Shown: in pieces, positions 1 through 4,905 of the stretch
How positions within the stretch are numbered: position 1 is the first letter of the stretch
Layout: each line of letters opens with the position of its first letter
Assembly: GCA_013816225.1 (NCBI GenBank)
Contig: JACDEQ010000016.1
Location: 1-8,373 of the forward strand
Length of the DNA stretch: 8,373 nt
From: Armatimonadota bacterium
Lineage (GTDB): Bacteria > Armatimonadota > Fimbriimonadia > Fimbriimonadales > ATM1
Reading direction: 5' to 3'
Notes under the pieces: model-generated
Told to the model about the DNA's origin: nothing
The model's input: the letters and a program-made list of their open reading frames with translations, nothing else
Databases searched by the model: none
Position numbers and translations under genes: made by a program

Positions 1-189
1 GGCTAGACCTTGGAGCACACTTTCACCAACGTAGGCACGTGGTGGTATTTCTGCATGCTGCACGGGTTCGATAACGGCGACGGCACTGCCGGCGGCATGT
101 CGGGGACCGTCACGGTCGTGCCCGAGCCGGCGACGATCGCCACACTCGGCATGGGCACGTTAATCCTCCTGAGGCGGCGCAGGAAATAG
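1..189 (+). pseudogene. PEP-CTERM cupredoxin, 3' part, with in-frame TAG
   Basis: Frame 1 encodes the last part of a plastocyanin-like copper protein that runs off the left edge. It is a paralogue of the intact gene at 307-750: both share EHTFTNVGTWWY, HGFDNGDGTA and a GTVTV strand. The type-1 copper ligands of this half are present (Cys and His in C-M-L-H, then Met in GGMSG). The protein ends in a PEP-CTERM anchor (VPEPAT, a hydrophobic stretch, RRRRK) that would be processed by an exosortase. Codon 2 of the window is TAG (4-6), exactly where the paralogue has GAG (Glu86), and the flanking codons still align. I therefore read it as a gene broken by one G-to-T change, or as a sequence error. 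No start codon follows the TAG that could rescue the domain. The missing 5' part may carry further damage. Confidence 0.75.
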
Positions 190-245
190 GTCTACAGTTT
201 GATCAGTACTTCGATAATTAACATCCACCTCGCGGCCTAGCCTGG

Positions 246-251
246 TACAAT
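246..251 (+). promoter_or_regulatory. Possible extended -10 promoter of the cupredoxin gene
   Basis: In the 117-bp gap between the two cupredoxins there is TGG-TACAAT, an extended -10 (TGn at 243-245, hexamer at 246-251), 55 bp before the start codon. No -35 hexamer lies at normal spacing; the closest, TTAACA at 218-223, is 22 bp away. No terminator is visible after the first copy, so read-through from upstream is also possible. Confidence 0.35.
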
Positions 252-306
252 CGGTTTTTGGAACAGGCCCACTTGGGACTTGGATAGACAGAAAAGGAGA
301 GAATCA

Positions 307-750
307 ATGAAGCGACTTGCTTTATTAAGCGGCGTTGCCGCTTTGTTCGGATTGGCGGCCGTCAACGCGTCGGCCGATACCATACTTGTCCACATCTTCA
401 ATTTCGACTTCAGCCTCAACCCGTTGGGCGAACCGATCGAAGATCCGATCATCAGTGTCGGCGACACGATCCGGTGGATCCTGGACGAAGGACGCCACAC
501 GGTTACCTCGGTCATGGGGATACCGGAAGTCTTCGACTCGGGGGACATGCAGAAAATTGGCGAGACGTTCGAGCACACTTTCACGAACGTCGGGACTTGG
601 TGGTACTATTGCGACTTTCACGGATTCGACAATGGTGACGGAACGGCCTCAGGTATGGCGGGCACGGTCACGGTCGGTGTACCCGAACCGTCCACCTTCG
701 CAGCGCTCGCGGTGGGCGGGCTGCTCCTTCTCAAGCGTAGAAAGAAGTAA
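307..750 (+). CDS. PEP-CTERM-anchored cupredoxin (plastocyanin-like)
   Basis: A 147-aa exported blue-copper-type protein. I chose the ATG at 307 because GGAG (296-299) lies 7 bases upstream and it gives a clean signal peptide: MKR, a hydrophobic core, then ASA before Asp24. An in-frame TTG at 280 would put a basic stretch ahead of the signal and is unlikely. The cupredoxin fold spans about residues 24-123. Likely copper ligands are His64 (GRHTV), Cys102 and His105 (C-D-F-H) and Met117 (GMAG). The His-to-Met spacing is longer than in plastocyanin because of an inserted Gly/Asp loop (GFDNGDGTAS). Residues 125-147 form a PEP-CTERM tail: VPEP, a hydrophobic stretch, then KRRKK, implying exosortase-dependent sorting. 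The domain suggests electron transfer or copper binding outside the cytoplasm; the partner is unknown. It is the intact member of a tandem pair and is followed by a strong terminator. Confidence 0.85.
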   Translation: MKRLALLSGVAALFGLAAVNASADTILVHIFNFDFSLNPLGEPIEDPIISVGDTIRWILDEGRHTVTSVMGIPEVFDSGDMQKIGETFEHTFTNVGTWWYYCDFHGFDNGDGTASGMAGTVTVGVPEPSTFAALAVGGLLLLKRRKK

Positions 751-756
751 AAAAAT

Positions 757-790
757 GAGCGGGTCGGCTTAGCGCCGACCCGCTTTCTTC
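757..790. terminator. Bidirectional intrinsic terminator
   Basis: A perfect 10-bp stem (759-768 with 774-783) with loop TTAGC, extended by an A-T pair at 758/784. On the plus strand it is followed by TTTCTTCT. On the minus strand it is followed by seven T's (complement of 749-755). It lies between the convergent cupredoxin (stop 750) and rhodanese (last stop codon 795-797), so it can end both transcripts. Confidence 0.85.
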
Positions 791-794
791 TATA

Positions 795-1151
795 CTATCC
801 AACCGAAGATCCTTCCCTGGCTTTGGGCTCGGTTTCGCCGCCAGCGTTTCGCCAGGCTTCGAAACCACCTACGAGTGCGTAGGACTGCTCCCTTCCATGA
901 GACCGGAACGCTTGCGCCGCACGGGCGCTCGATGCCTCATCTGGTCAGGTGCAATACGCAACGATAGTGCCGCCTCGCGGAAGCTGATCCGCATGCTCTT
1001 CCACATCTGCCAGAGGGACCCTAACCGCGCCGGGCAGCCGTTCGTTCGATTCGGCCCACGCCTGCGGGTTTCGCGTGTCCATGAAGTGAACAACTTCGCC
1101 CGAGCTGAGTTTCCTTCGAACGTCCTCGACTGAAATTCTAATGTCATCCAT
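795..1151 (-). CDS. Single-domain rhodanese with in-frame UGA (candidate selenoprotein or interrupted gene)
   Basis: The frame starts at ATG 1151-1149, preceded by GAGGTG (complement of 1157-1162) at good spacing, and codes for 68 residues to a TGA at 947-945. It then stays open for 49 codons to TAG at 797-795, giving a normal single-domain rhodanese length of about 118 aa. Before the TGA are the family marks D25-T-R27, LPGAVRVPLADV (39-50) and the active-site strand GTIVAYC with catalytic Cys67. After it come PDEASSARAA, the helix that normally closes the active-site loop, and VGGFEAW, the canonical rhodanese C-terminal motif. The product would be C67-T-[UGA69]-P-D-E. Related rhodaneses, as I recall them, read Y-C-x-C-P-x-E, so UGA replaces the second Cys. 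Rhodaneses move sulfane sulfur between thiols. The options are selenocysteine insertion, a Cys-to-stop mutation, or a sequencing error. Without recoding the 68-aa product would lack half the fold. Confidence 0.8.
895..944 (-). promoter_or_regulatory. Putative SECIS-like stem-loop downstream of the rhodanese UGA
   Basis: In the minus-strand RNA, a perfect 5-bp stem (GCGCC/GGCGC, positions 928-924 and 918-914) closes the loop CGUGC. About 21 nt separate the UGA from the loop, and a G is the second loop base. A longer outer helix can form: CCA plus UGAG (944-942 and 939-936) pairs with CUCAUGG (901-895), with a two-base bulge. This geometry fits the general bacterial SECIS pattern of an apical loop roughly 16-37 nt after UGA with G near its 5' side. 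The stretch encodes an Ala/Arg-rich helix in GC-rich DNA, where such stems arise by chance, so this is suggestive only. Confidence 0.35.
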
Positions 1152-1247
1152 TCTTTCACCTCTTCATTTTTGCCTACTCCATCCCGGCCGGCTACGCTGC
1201 GTTCCGCAGTCGGCGATCGAAAGTCGACAGACGGCAGTCGTCAGTCG

Positions 1248-1256
1248 TGCTATACT
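1248..1256 (+). promoter_or_regulatory. Extended -10 promoter of rplJL
   Basis: TGC-TATACT is a strong extended -10 (hexamer 1251-1256). Transcription would start near 1263, just ahead of the L10 leader motif. The -35 is poor: TCGACA at 1224-1229 is 21 bp upstream. Several short copies of CAGTCG or GTCG crowd 1207-1248; whether they bind anything is unknown. Confidence 0.55.
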
Positions 1257-1261
1257 CATGC

Positions 1262-1387
1262 CCTTGGTCTCCGCAGACAACCGGCGGTGAAAGCCTTAAT
1301 CCTTCAGGAGCCGGTCGAGGGGCGCAACACGGAACAACCGAAAACGATTTCGTTCGAGGGGCTCCGCACGTGCCTGTGCGGGGTCCC
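1262..1387 (+). ncRNA. L10 ribosomal-protein leader
   Basis: The 5' UTR of rplJ carries the conserved run of an L10 leader: AGAC (1275-1278), then a 6-bp helix ACCGGC/GCCGGU (1280-1285 with 1310-1315), with GGUG, CCUUAAU and CGAGG at the expected places. The order matches the Bacillus subtilis rplJ leader as I recall it (AGAC, GGUG, CUUAAU, CGAGG). In known systems L10, or the L10-L12 complex, binds here to repress its own operon. A second helix follows at 1358-1387: 12-bp arms (1358-1369 and 1376-1387, two G-U pairs) with a 6-nt loop. It has no U-run after it, so simple intrinsic attenuation is not evident. It ends about 10 nt before the purine-rich rplJ Shine-Dalgarno region (1398-1405). 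Confidence 0.75.
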
Positions 1388-1417
1388 TGAACTTTGAAAG
1401 GGAGATACACGAAACAA

Positions 1418-2152
1418 GTGCCCACCGCAGAAAAAACTGCTGTAATAGAGCAAACACGCCAGTGGCGCCAAGAGTCCACCGGGATGGTCTTCACGGACTA
1501 TCGCGGCCTCAAGGTCCACGAAATCCAGGCGTTGCGGGAAAGTCTTAGGGTCACCGGCGGCGAGTACCACGTAGTCAAAAACACCCTCTTGCGCATCGCG
1601 CTGGGCGACGACATGAGTTCGCTGCCCGAAGAGCTTCACAACGGCCCGACGGCCACCGCTTTCATCTTCCGAGAGGAGCCGGCTTGCGCCAAGCTTCTCG
1701 TGAAATTCGCAAAGGATCACAAAGGTTTTGAGATCAAGGGCGGATATTTGGATGGGAAAGCGCTGTCGTCAGCCGACGTCGAAGCTTTCAGCAAGCTGCC
1801 CTCGCGGCAGGAGCTGCTATCGATGATCGTCGGCCTCGTTCAAGCTCCGATCGCCAACGTGGTCGGAACGATCAACGAGATGCTCCTCGGCCCGATCCGC
1901 GTGATCGCTGCTATCGCCGACAAGGCCGGACCCGCGCCTGAACCGGAGAACGCCGAACCGGCGCCCGCAGAATCGGAGCCTGCTGCTGAACCGGCGGCCA
2001 CCGAGGAAGCGCCCACCGAGGAAGCGCCGGCCATCGAAGCAGGTGCTTCAGAAGGGGAAGAGCCCACGGCCGAAGCGCCAGTTGAAGCCGAAGCAACCCC
2101 AGAGACAGAACCCGCACCCACCGAAGAAGAACCGAAGGAAGGACAAGAATAA
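1418..2152 (+). CDS. rplJ: 50S ribosomal protein L10 with long acidic tail
   Basis: A 244-aa protein of the large-subunit stalk base. I chose GTG 1418 because it gives the family's usual N-terminus (MPTAEK), with AAAGGGAGA at 1397-1405 as a somewhat distant ribosome-binding site; an earlier in-frame TTG (1394) would sit on that site. The N-terminal rRNA-binding domain shows VFTDYRGL (24-31), VVKNTLLRIA (52-61) and the GYLDGK strand (109-114). The helix at about 128-168 is where L7/L12 dimers dock. From about residue 171 to the end (about 74 residues) the protein is almost only Ala, Glu, Pro, Thr and Ser, with repeats such as TEEAP and a single Lys. Typical L10 is 165-180 aa, so this is a low-complexity acidic extension. 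It overlaps rplL by one base. The usual rplK-rplA pair is not upstream. Confidence 0.95.
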   Translation: MPTAEKTAVIEQTRQWRQESTGMVFTDYRGLKVHEIQALRESLRVTGGEYHVVKNTLLRIALGDDMSSLPEELHNGPTATAFIFREEPACAKLLVKFAKDHKGFEIKGGYLDGKALSSADVEAFSKLPSRQELLSMIVGLVQAPIANVVGTINEMLLGPIRVIAAIADKAGPAPEPENAEPAPAESEPAAEPAATEEAPTEEAPAIEAGASEGEEPTAEAPVEAEATPETEPAPTEEEPKEGQE

Positions 2153-2532
2153 TGGCAACCGTAATTGAAGAAGTCGTAGAAAAGATCGCAGGCATGACCG
2201 CTCTCCAGCTCAGCGAGCTCACGAAGGCCATGGAGGAGAAGTTCGACGTGACCGCCGCCGCGCCGATGATGGGCATGGCGATGGCCGCGCCTGCGGGCGA
2301 AGCCGCCGTCGTCGAGGAGAAGACGAGCTTCGATGTGATGCTGTCCGAAGTTGGCGATGCCAAGCTCCAGGTCATCAAGGCCGTCCGCGAGCTGACCGGC
2401 CTCGGCCTCAAGGAAGCGAAGGACGTGGTCGACGCCGCCCCCGGCCCCATCAAGCAGGGCGTGAGCAAGGACGAAGCGGAGAAGATCAAGGCCTCTGTCG
2501 AAGAAGCAGGCGGCAAAGCCGAAATCAAATAG
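2152..2532 (+). CDS. rplL: 50S ribosomal protein L7/L12
   Basis: A 126-aa ribosomal stalk protein that recruits and activates the translational GTPases. The ATG overlaps the rplJ stop (TAATG), and AAGGA at 2139-2143 within rplJ is its ribosome-binding site, so translation is coupled to L10. Residues 1-32 form the dimerising, L10-binding N-terminal domain. A flexible Ala/Met-rich hinge (about 34-54, with PMMGMAM) follows. Residues 55-126 form the C-terminal domain, with FDVML, KLQVIKAVRELTGLGLKEAK and the final EEAGGKAEIK, all close to family consensus. Length is normal. In many bacteria rpoB follows this gene. Here a terminator and an insertion sequence follow instead. Confidence 0.97.
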   Translation: MATVIEEVVEKIAGMTALQLSELTKAMEEKFDVTAAAPMMGMAMAAPAGEAAVVEEKTSFDVMLSEVGDAKLQVIKAVRELTGLGLKEAKDVVDAAPGPIKQGVSKDEAEKIKASVEEAGGKAEIK

Positions 2533-2560
2533 CTTTCGGCACCTCCAGCGGCTAATGCAG

Positions 2561-2598
2561 GCCTTCGACGGGCAATTCCGCAGAAGGTTCTGTTTTTT
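2561..2598 (+). terminator. Probable intrinsic terminator of rplJL
   Basis: CCTTC (2562-2566) pairs with GAAGG (2583-2587), and inside it CGG pairs with CCG around a GCAATT loop. A run of six T's at 2593-2598 follows after TCTG. The helix has an internal mismatch, so strength is uncertain, but the place, 29 bases after the rplL stop, fits. Confidence 0.6.
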
Positions 2599-2750
2599 GG
2601 CTGTCGTGCCAAGCCCCTTGCGGTGGCTCTCGCTCTGTTTCGATATTTGTACAGTAACTAGAGTTGATTGGGCAGAATAAGGTCGCTGCGCCGTGTTCGA
2701 GGATCTCCTCGATGGCGGGAGAGCGGCTCTACTGTCCTGGTTACTGGGAG
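2599..2750. other. Gene-free stretch between rplL terminator and the IS
   Basis: I see no coding frame with family features here on either strand. It holds a short inverted repeat (CGAGG/CCTCG near 2698-2711) and two 10-base arms, CAGTAACTAG (2652-2661) and CTGGTTACTG (2737-2746), which are inverted copies with one G-T pair. The second arm ends 4 bases before the IS end. No start of rpoB is visible. Confidence 0.5.
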
Positions 2751-2781
2751 TGAACTGCGCCCAAAAAATTAGACACTTAGG
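2751..2781 (+). repeat. IS inverted repeat, left in window
   Basis: 31-bp terminal repeat with TG at the outer tip. It contains the transposase stop codon (complement of 2769-2771). The A-run at 2763-2768 is not mirrored in the partner, which has CCTTTT at that place. Confidence 0.8.
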
Positions 2782-3860
2782 ATCTGTCGCTCCTCCGCTT
2801 TGAACGTCTCGAAACCGACGGGCGTCTCGTAGCCTAGGCTTGAGTGAAGCCGGCGCCGGTTGTATTCCTCGTCGATGAAGCGGCCCCTCGCATGCGCAGC
2901 CGCCTCGAAGCTCTCGTACTCGTTCATAAACACCTCTTCGGTCTTTAGCGTCCTGAAGAAAGACTCGGCCAGAGCATTATCGCGCGGTTTGCCGATCCCG
3001 CTGAAGCTCAAGGTGCCGCCGTGGGGCTCCACGAGCTCCCGATAGGCACACGATGCATATTGGGACCCGCCGTCCGAATGATGAATCCAGCCGAGCGCCG
3101 GGTTTCTTTTCTGGAGCGCGGACCCAAGAGCGCGCACACAAAGCTCGGAGTGCAATGACCTGCTCACCGAGTGTCCAACGATTCGCCTAGAGAACGCATC
3201 CTTCACCACGGCAAGATACGCAAAGCCTCGCTTGCCGAAGGGCACGTACGTGATATCCGATACCCAGAGCTCGTTCGGTCTTCGAGATATGAAGCCTTTG
3301 GCAACGTTCGCTTGAGAGACCGGAACCGAATACGTCGTCTGCGCTTTTCGGCGCTTCTTCGCCCGAAGAAGGCCTATCTTCTTCATTTGAAGCCTCGTCT
3401 GTTTTTCGCTGCTCTTTGACCCTTCTTTTTGCAGCTGCTTGGCAACACGGCGATACCCATAGGCCGGAGATTCTCCCGACACTCGCTCGATATCCTCGGC
3501 CAAAGGATGCGGCCCTTCGGGCTTAGGTGAAAAGTACACCAAAGCGCGCGAAACCCTAAGCAGCTTGCAGCATCGTAGAACCGGGACTTTGACGCTCCGA
3601 GCGAGGAATTCGATCTCCATATGCGCCCGGCCGAGCGCAGCTTCGAGCTCGCGGATCTTCGTTTGGCTCGCATCCTTGTAAGGCCGCCAGTCACCTTCGA
3701 AAGCCTCGTCGCCACGCGCCATATACTGCTCGAGCCACCTCTCCAACGTCGCATTCCCGAGGTTATGCTCGCGCTTTAGTTGGCTCTTGCTGACGAGGCC
3801 GTTCGCCGCCTTGCGGCACACCTCTAGCTTGAACTCTCTTGTAAACATTCTTCGCACCAC
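2769..3860 (-). CDS. IS3-family transposase, single fused OrfAB
   Basis: A 363-aa DDE transposase. The GTG at 3860 is preferred because GAGGGAGA lies about 5 bases upstream; the ATG at 3848 is too far from it. Residues 6-50 form an HTH_Tnp DNA-binding domain (TREFKLEVCRKAANG and LERWLEQY), followed by a short Glu/Lys-rich segment (68-87). From about 95 the OrfB part begins (CKLLRVSR, then AYGYRRV at 133-139). The rve catalytic core has Asp202 (WVSDITYV), Asp263 (HHSDGGSQYAS) and Glu299 (NALAESFF), with the canonical 35 residues between the last two. The C-terminal YNRRRLHSSLGYETP motif is present. Most IS3 elements make OrfAB by -1 frameshifting on an A-run. Here both parts lie in one frame with no slippery run at the junction and a short linker. 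It looks intact. Confidence 0.9.
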   Translation of the reverse strand: MVRRMFTREFKLEVCRKAANGLVSKSQLKREHNLGNATLERWLEQYMARGDEAFEGDWRPYKDASQTKIRELEAALGRAHMEIEFLARSVKVPVLRCCKLLRVSRALVYFSPKPEGPHPLAEDIERVSGESPAYGYRRVAKQLQKEGSKSSEKQTRLQMKKIGLLRAKKRRKAQTTYSVPVSQANVAKGFISRRPNELWVSDITYVPFGKRGFAYLAVVKDAFSRRIVGHSVSRSLHSELCVRALGSALQKRNPALGWIHHSDGGSQYASCAYRELVEPHGGTLSFSGIGKPRDNALAESFFRTLKTEEVFMNEYESFEAAAHARGRFIDEEYNRRRLHSSLGYETPVGFETFKAEERQILSV

Positions 3861-3881
3861 TGTATTCTCCCTCGCGGAGAA

Positions 3882-3912
3882 CCTCAGTGTCTAACGAAAA
3901 GGACGCATTGCA
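3882..3912 (-). repeat. IS inverted repeat, right in window
   Basis: Partner of the repeat at 2751-2781, read on the minus strand. The transposase start is 22 bp inside it. It ends in CA (TG on the minus strand) at 3912. Confidence 0.75.
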
Positions 3913-4142
3913 GACGCCTCTTCGTGTGCCACGGATGAGCGATTAACAAGTGCGGGGTTGCGTACTCTCGTATCGCTCGTCCGTGAACAGCCTTCCAACT
4001 TTCACAGACTATTGCTAAGGACCTGGCACCCTCGGGAGGTACGCTTCGGCGGGTGGAATGATTCTGCGGTAGTGCCCGAGTACAAAGTTGGGTGCTGAGG
4101 ATAAACGACTGACAACTCCCAAGGCCACGAATGCTCGTGAGC
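3913..4142. other. Gene-free stretch with a long inverted repeat
   Basis: There is no convincing gene. The notable structure is a pair of 14-bp inverted arms at 3930-3943 (CACGGATGAGCGAT) and 3972-3985 (ATCGCTCGTCCGTG), with 13 Watson-Crick pairs, one G-T pair and a 28-nt loop. It lies 3' of the transposase remnant on the minus strand and could be a hairpin end of the vanished IS200-like element or a RAYT-linked repeat, but I cannot tell. Open frames here show no family motifs. Confidence 0.45.
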
Positions 4143-4418
4143 TTATCCATGACGGCTTGCCGATTTCGCCGTAGGCCTGTGAACGATGCAACGATCGACT
4201 TCGACTGCGGGGAACTCCTCCGCATAGAATCCGGCGCTAGACCATGGCCATTCCAGCTCGTTTTCACAAAGTCTCCTGCGAACCGGGTTCGCGTGAATAT
4301 AGTCGATGCTTGCCCATATTGCCGCAGGGTTGAGCAGATTGCGATCGTAACCTGGGCCAGGTTGCCAAAACGCGTAGCTAGCCTCTCCGTTGCGCGTTCC
4401 ATTACGCAAGAGGTTCAA
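4143..4418 (-). pseudogene. 3' remnant of a REP-associated tyrosine transposase (RAYT, Y1/IS200-like)
   Basis: The open frame carries the C-terminal signature of the COG1943/Y1_Tnp-like RAYT family in correct order: FWQPGPGYDRN, IDYIHANPVRR, then EWPWSSAGFYA and a final VEVDR. This is roughly the last third of such a protein. The part holding the HUH metal site and the catalytic Tyr is missing: the frame upstream is open only back to a TGA at 4478-4476, and those 19 codons show no RAYT motif. The first possible start is an unconvincing TTG at 4418, so I call it a truncated remnant that cannot act as a transposase. It lies between the IS3 element and the unknown gene at 4476-4829, so this interval has taken in mobile DNA at least twice. 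Confidence 0.75.
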
Positions 4419-4475
4419 GGTCGCAGGCGCGAGAGAGCCGTTGGCCCGAGCCTTACCGCACCCTCGTGGCGGCCG

Positions 4476-4829
4476 TCATGTCAGGAAGCTCGCGCATGGG
4501 ATGTATGCGACCCAGTCGAAGTCGAGAGGCTCCAGTTTGCCCTTGTGATACTTTTTGGCGTAGGGCTTATCGTGAAGCCAAAACCGTGTGCTGAAGCCCT
4601 TGAATGTCGTAGCCTCGCGGTCTACGGTGACTCGGACGGCTGCGTTTTCGCCTACTCCGTGCGTCGAGTTCACCGCGATGATGACGGCGTTCTCGAACTC
4701 CCCCGCGATGAGATGCGAGGCGATGTCATGGAAGTTGACGGCCTCGGTCCAATTGATCGTGATCATCGCCTCTTCCTCCGGCGGCTGAACTTCCGTGCAG
4801 TGCCCGTACAACATCATCGTTCGAGTCAT
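4476..4829 (-). CDS. Hypothetical protein, 117 aa
   Basis: I do not recognise the family. It is probably real: codons strongly favour ATC, TTC, GAC, GAG and AAG; the ATG at 4829 is preceded by GGAGGG about 10 bases upstream; and it is divergent from the methyltransferase gene with a 76-bp gap. The protein is soluble, with no signal peptide or membrane segment. It begins with a Met-rich stretch (MTRTMMLYGH), has an acidic patch (PPEEEA, 17-22), an Ile/Val-rich region (ITINWTEAVNFHDIA and ENAVIIAVNSTHG, about 23-58), a strand-like AAVRVTV and a basic stretch (KPYAKKYHKGK, 88-98), and ends DFDWVAYIPCASFLT. The stop is TGA, which is evidence that UGA is an ordinary stop in this genome. An upstream in-frame extension antisense to the methyltransferase lacks support. 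The RAYT remnant directly follows in the same frame after the stop, which I take as chance. Confidence 0.65.
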   Translation of the reverse strand: MTRTMMLYGHCTEVQPPEEEAMITINWTEAVNFHDIASHLIAGEFENAVIIAVNSTHGVGENAAVRVTVDREATTFKGFSTRFWLHDKPYAKKYHKGKLEPLDFDWVAYIPCASFLT

Positions 4830-4869
4830 GTCGAGATTGCCCTCCGCTCCGATCTTCAAGTATGAGACG

Positions 4870-4900
4870 TTGAGACGGGCCGCGAGGCATCCAGTAAGCT
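4870..4900 (+). promoter_or_regulatory. Possible promoter of the methyltransferase gene
   Basis: TTGAGA (4870-4875) resembles a -35 and TAAGCT (4895-4900) is a weak -10, with a 19-bp spacer. Transcription would begin about at the start codon (ATG 4906 or GTG 4909), so the message would be leaderless or nearly so. The divergent gene shares this 76-bp region; on its strand I see only a weak CATACT. Confidence 0.3.
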
Positions 4901-4905
4901 TGCGA

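Larger units (their letters stand above)
2751..3912 (-). mobile_element. Complete IS3-family insertion sequence (IS150-like ends)
   Basis: A 1162-bp element bounded by 31-bp imperfect inverted repeats (2751-2781 and 3882-3912; 21 of 31 positions match), each beginning TG. The left end reads TGAACTGCGCCC then an A-run. The inner part TTAGACACT is identical in both. This matches the style of IS150-group IS3 elements. One transposase gene fills it. The 3-bp flanks are GAG on the left and GAC on the right, so there is no perfect target duplication; the element may be old, rearranged, or lack one flank. It lies 218 bp after the rplL stop, beyond its terminator, so it probably spares the ribosomal genes. 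Confidence 0.85.

Noticed and set aside
1..6. The TAG in the first cupredoxin as pyrrolysine or a recoded amber codon
   Set aside because: The paralogue has Glu there, the site is not catalytic, and TAG ends other genes here (rplL, flippase). Nonsense mutation or sequence error is simpler.
795..1151. General reassignment of UGA to an amino acid in this genome
   Set aside because: The 117-aa gene appears to end in TGA, and no other recognised gene contains an in-frame TGA.
1358..1387. The hairpin before rplJ as an intrinsic terminator
   Set aside because: It is followed by TGAACTTTGAAAGG with no U-run, so leader structure is the better reading.
1911..2612. A 233-codon minus-strand open frame opposite rplJ and rplL
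   Set aside because: It is an antisense shadow of two certain ribosomal protein genes; the low-complexity Ala/Glu/Pro tail explains the long stop-free run.
4143..4829. In-frame continuity of the 117-aa gene through its TGA into the RAYT remnant, as a second recoding case
   Set aside because: The two parts belong to unrelated proteins, the 19 linking codons show no family motif, and sharing a frame is expected one time in three.
4131..4865. A 244-codon plus-strand open frame across the RAYT remnant and the 117-aa gene
   Set aside because: It is antisense to the recognisable RAYT motifs and to the codon-biased minus-strand gene. Its own product is Arg/Val-rich with no family features or ribosome-binding site.
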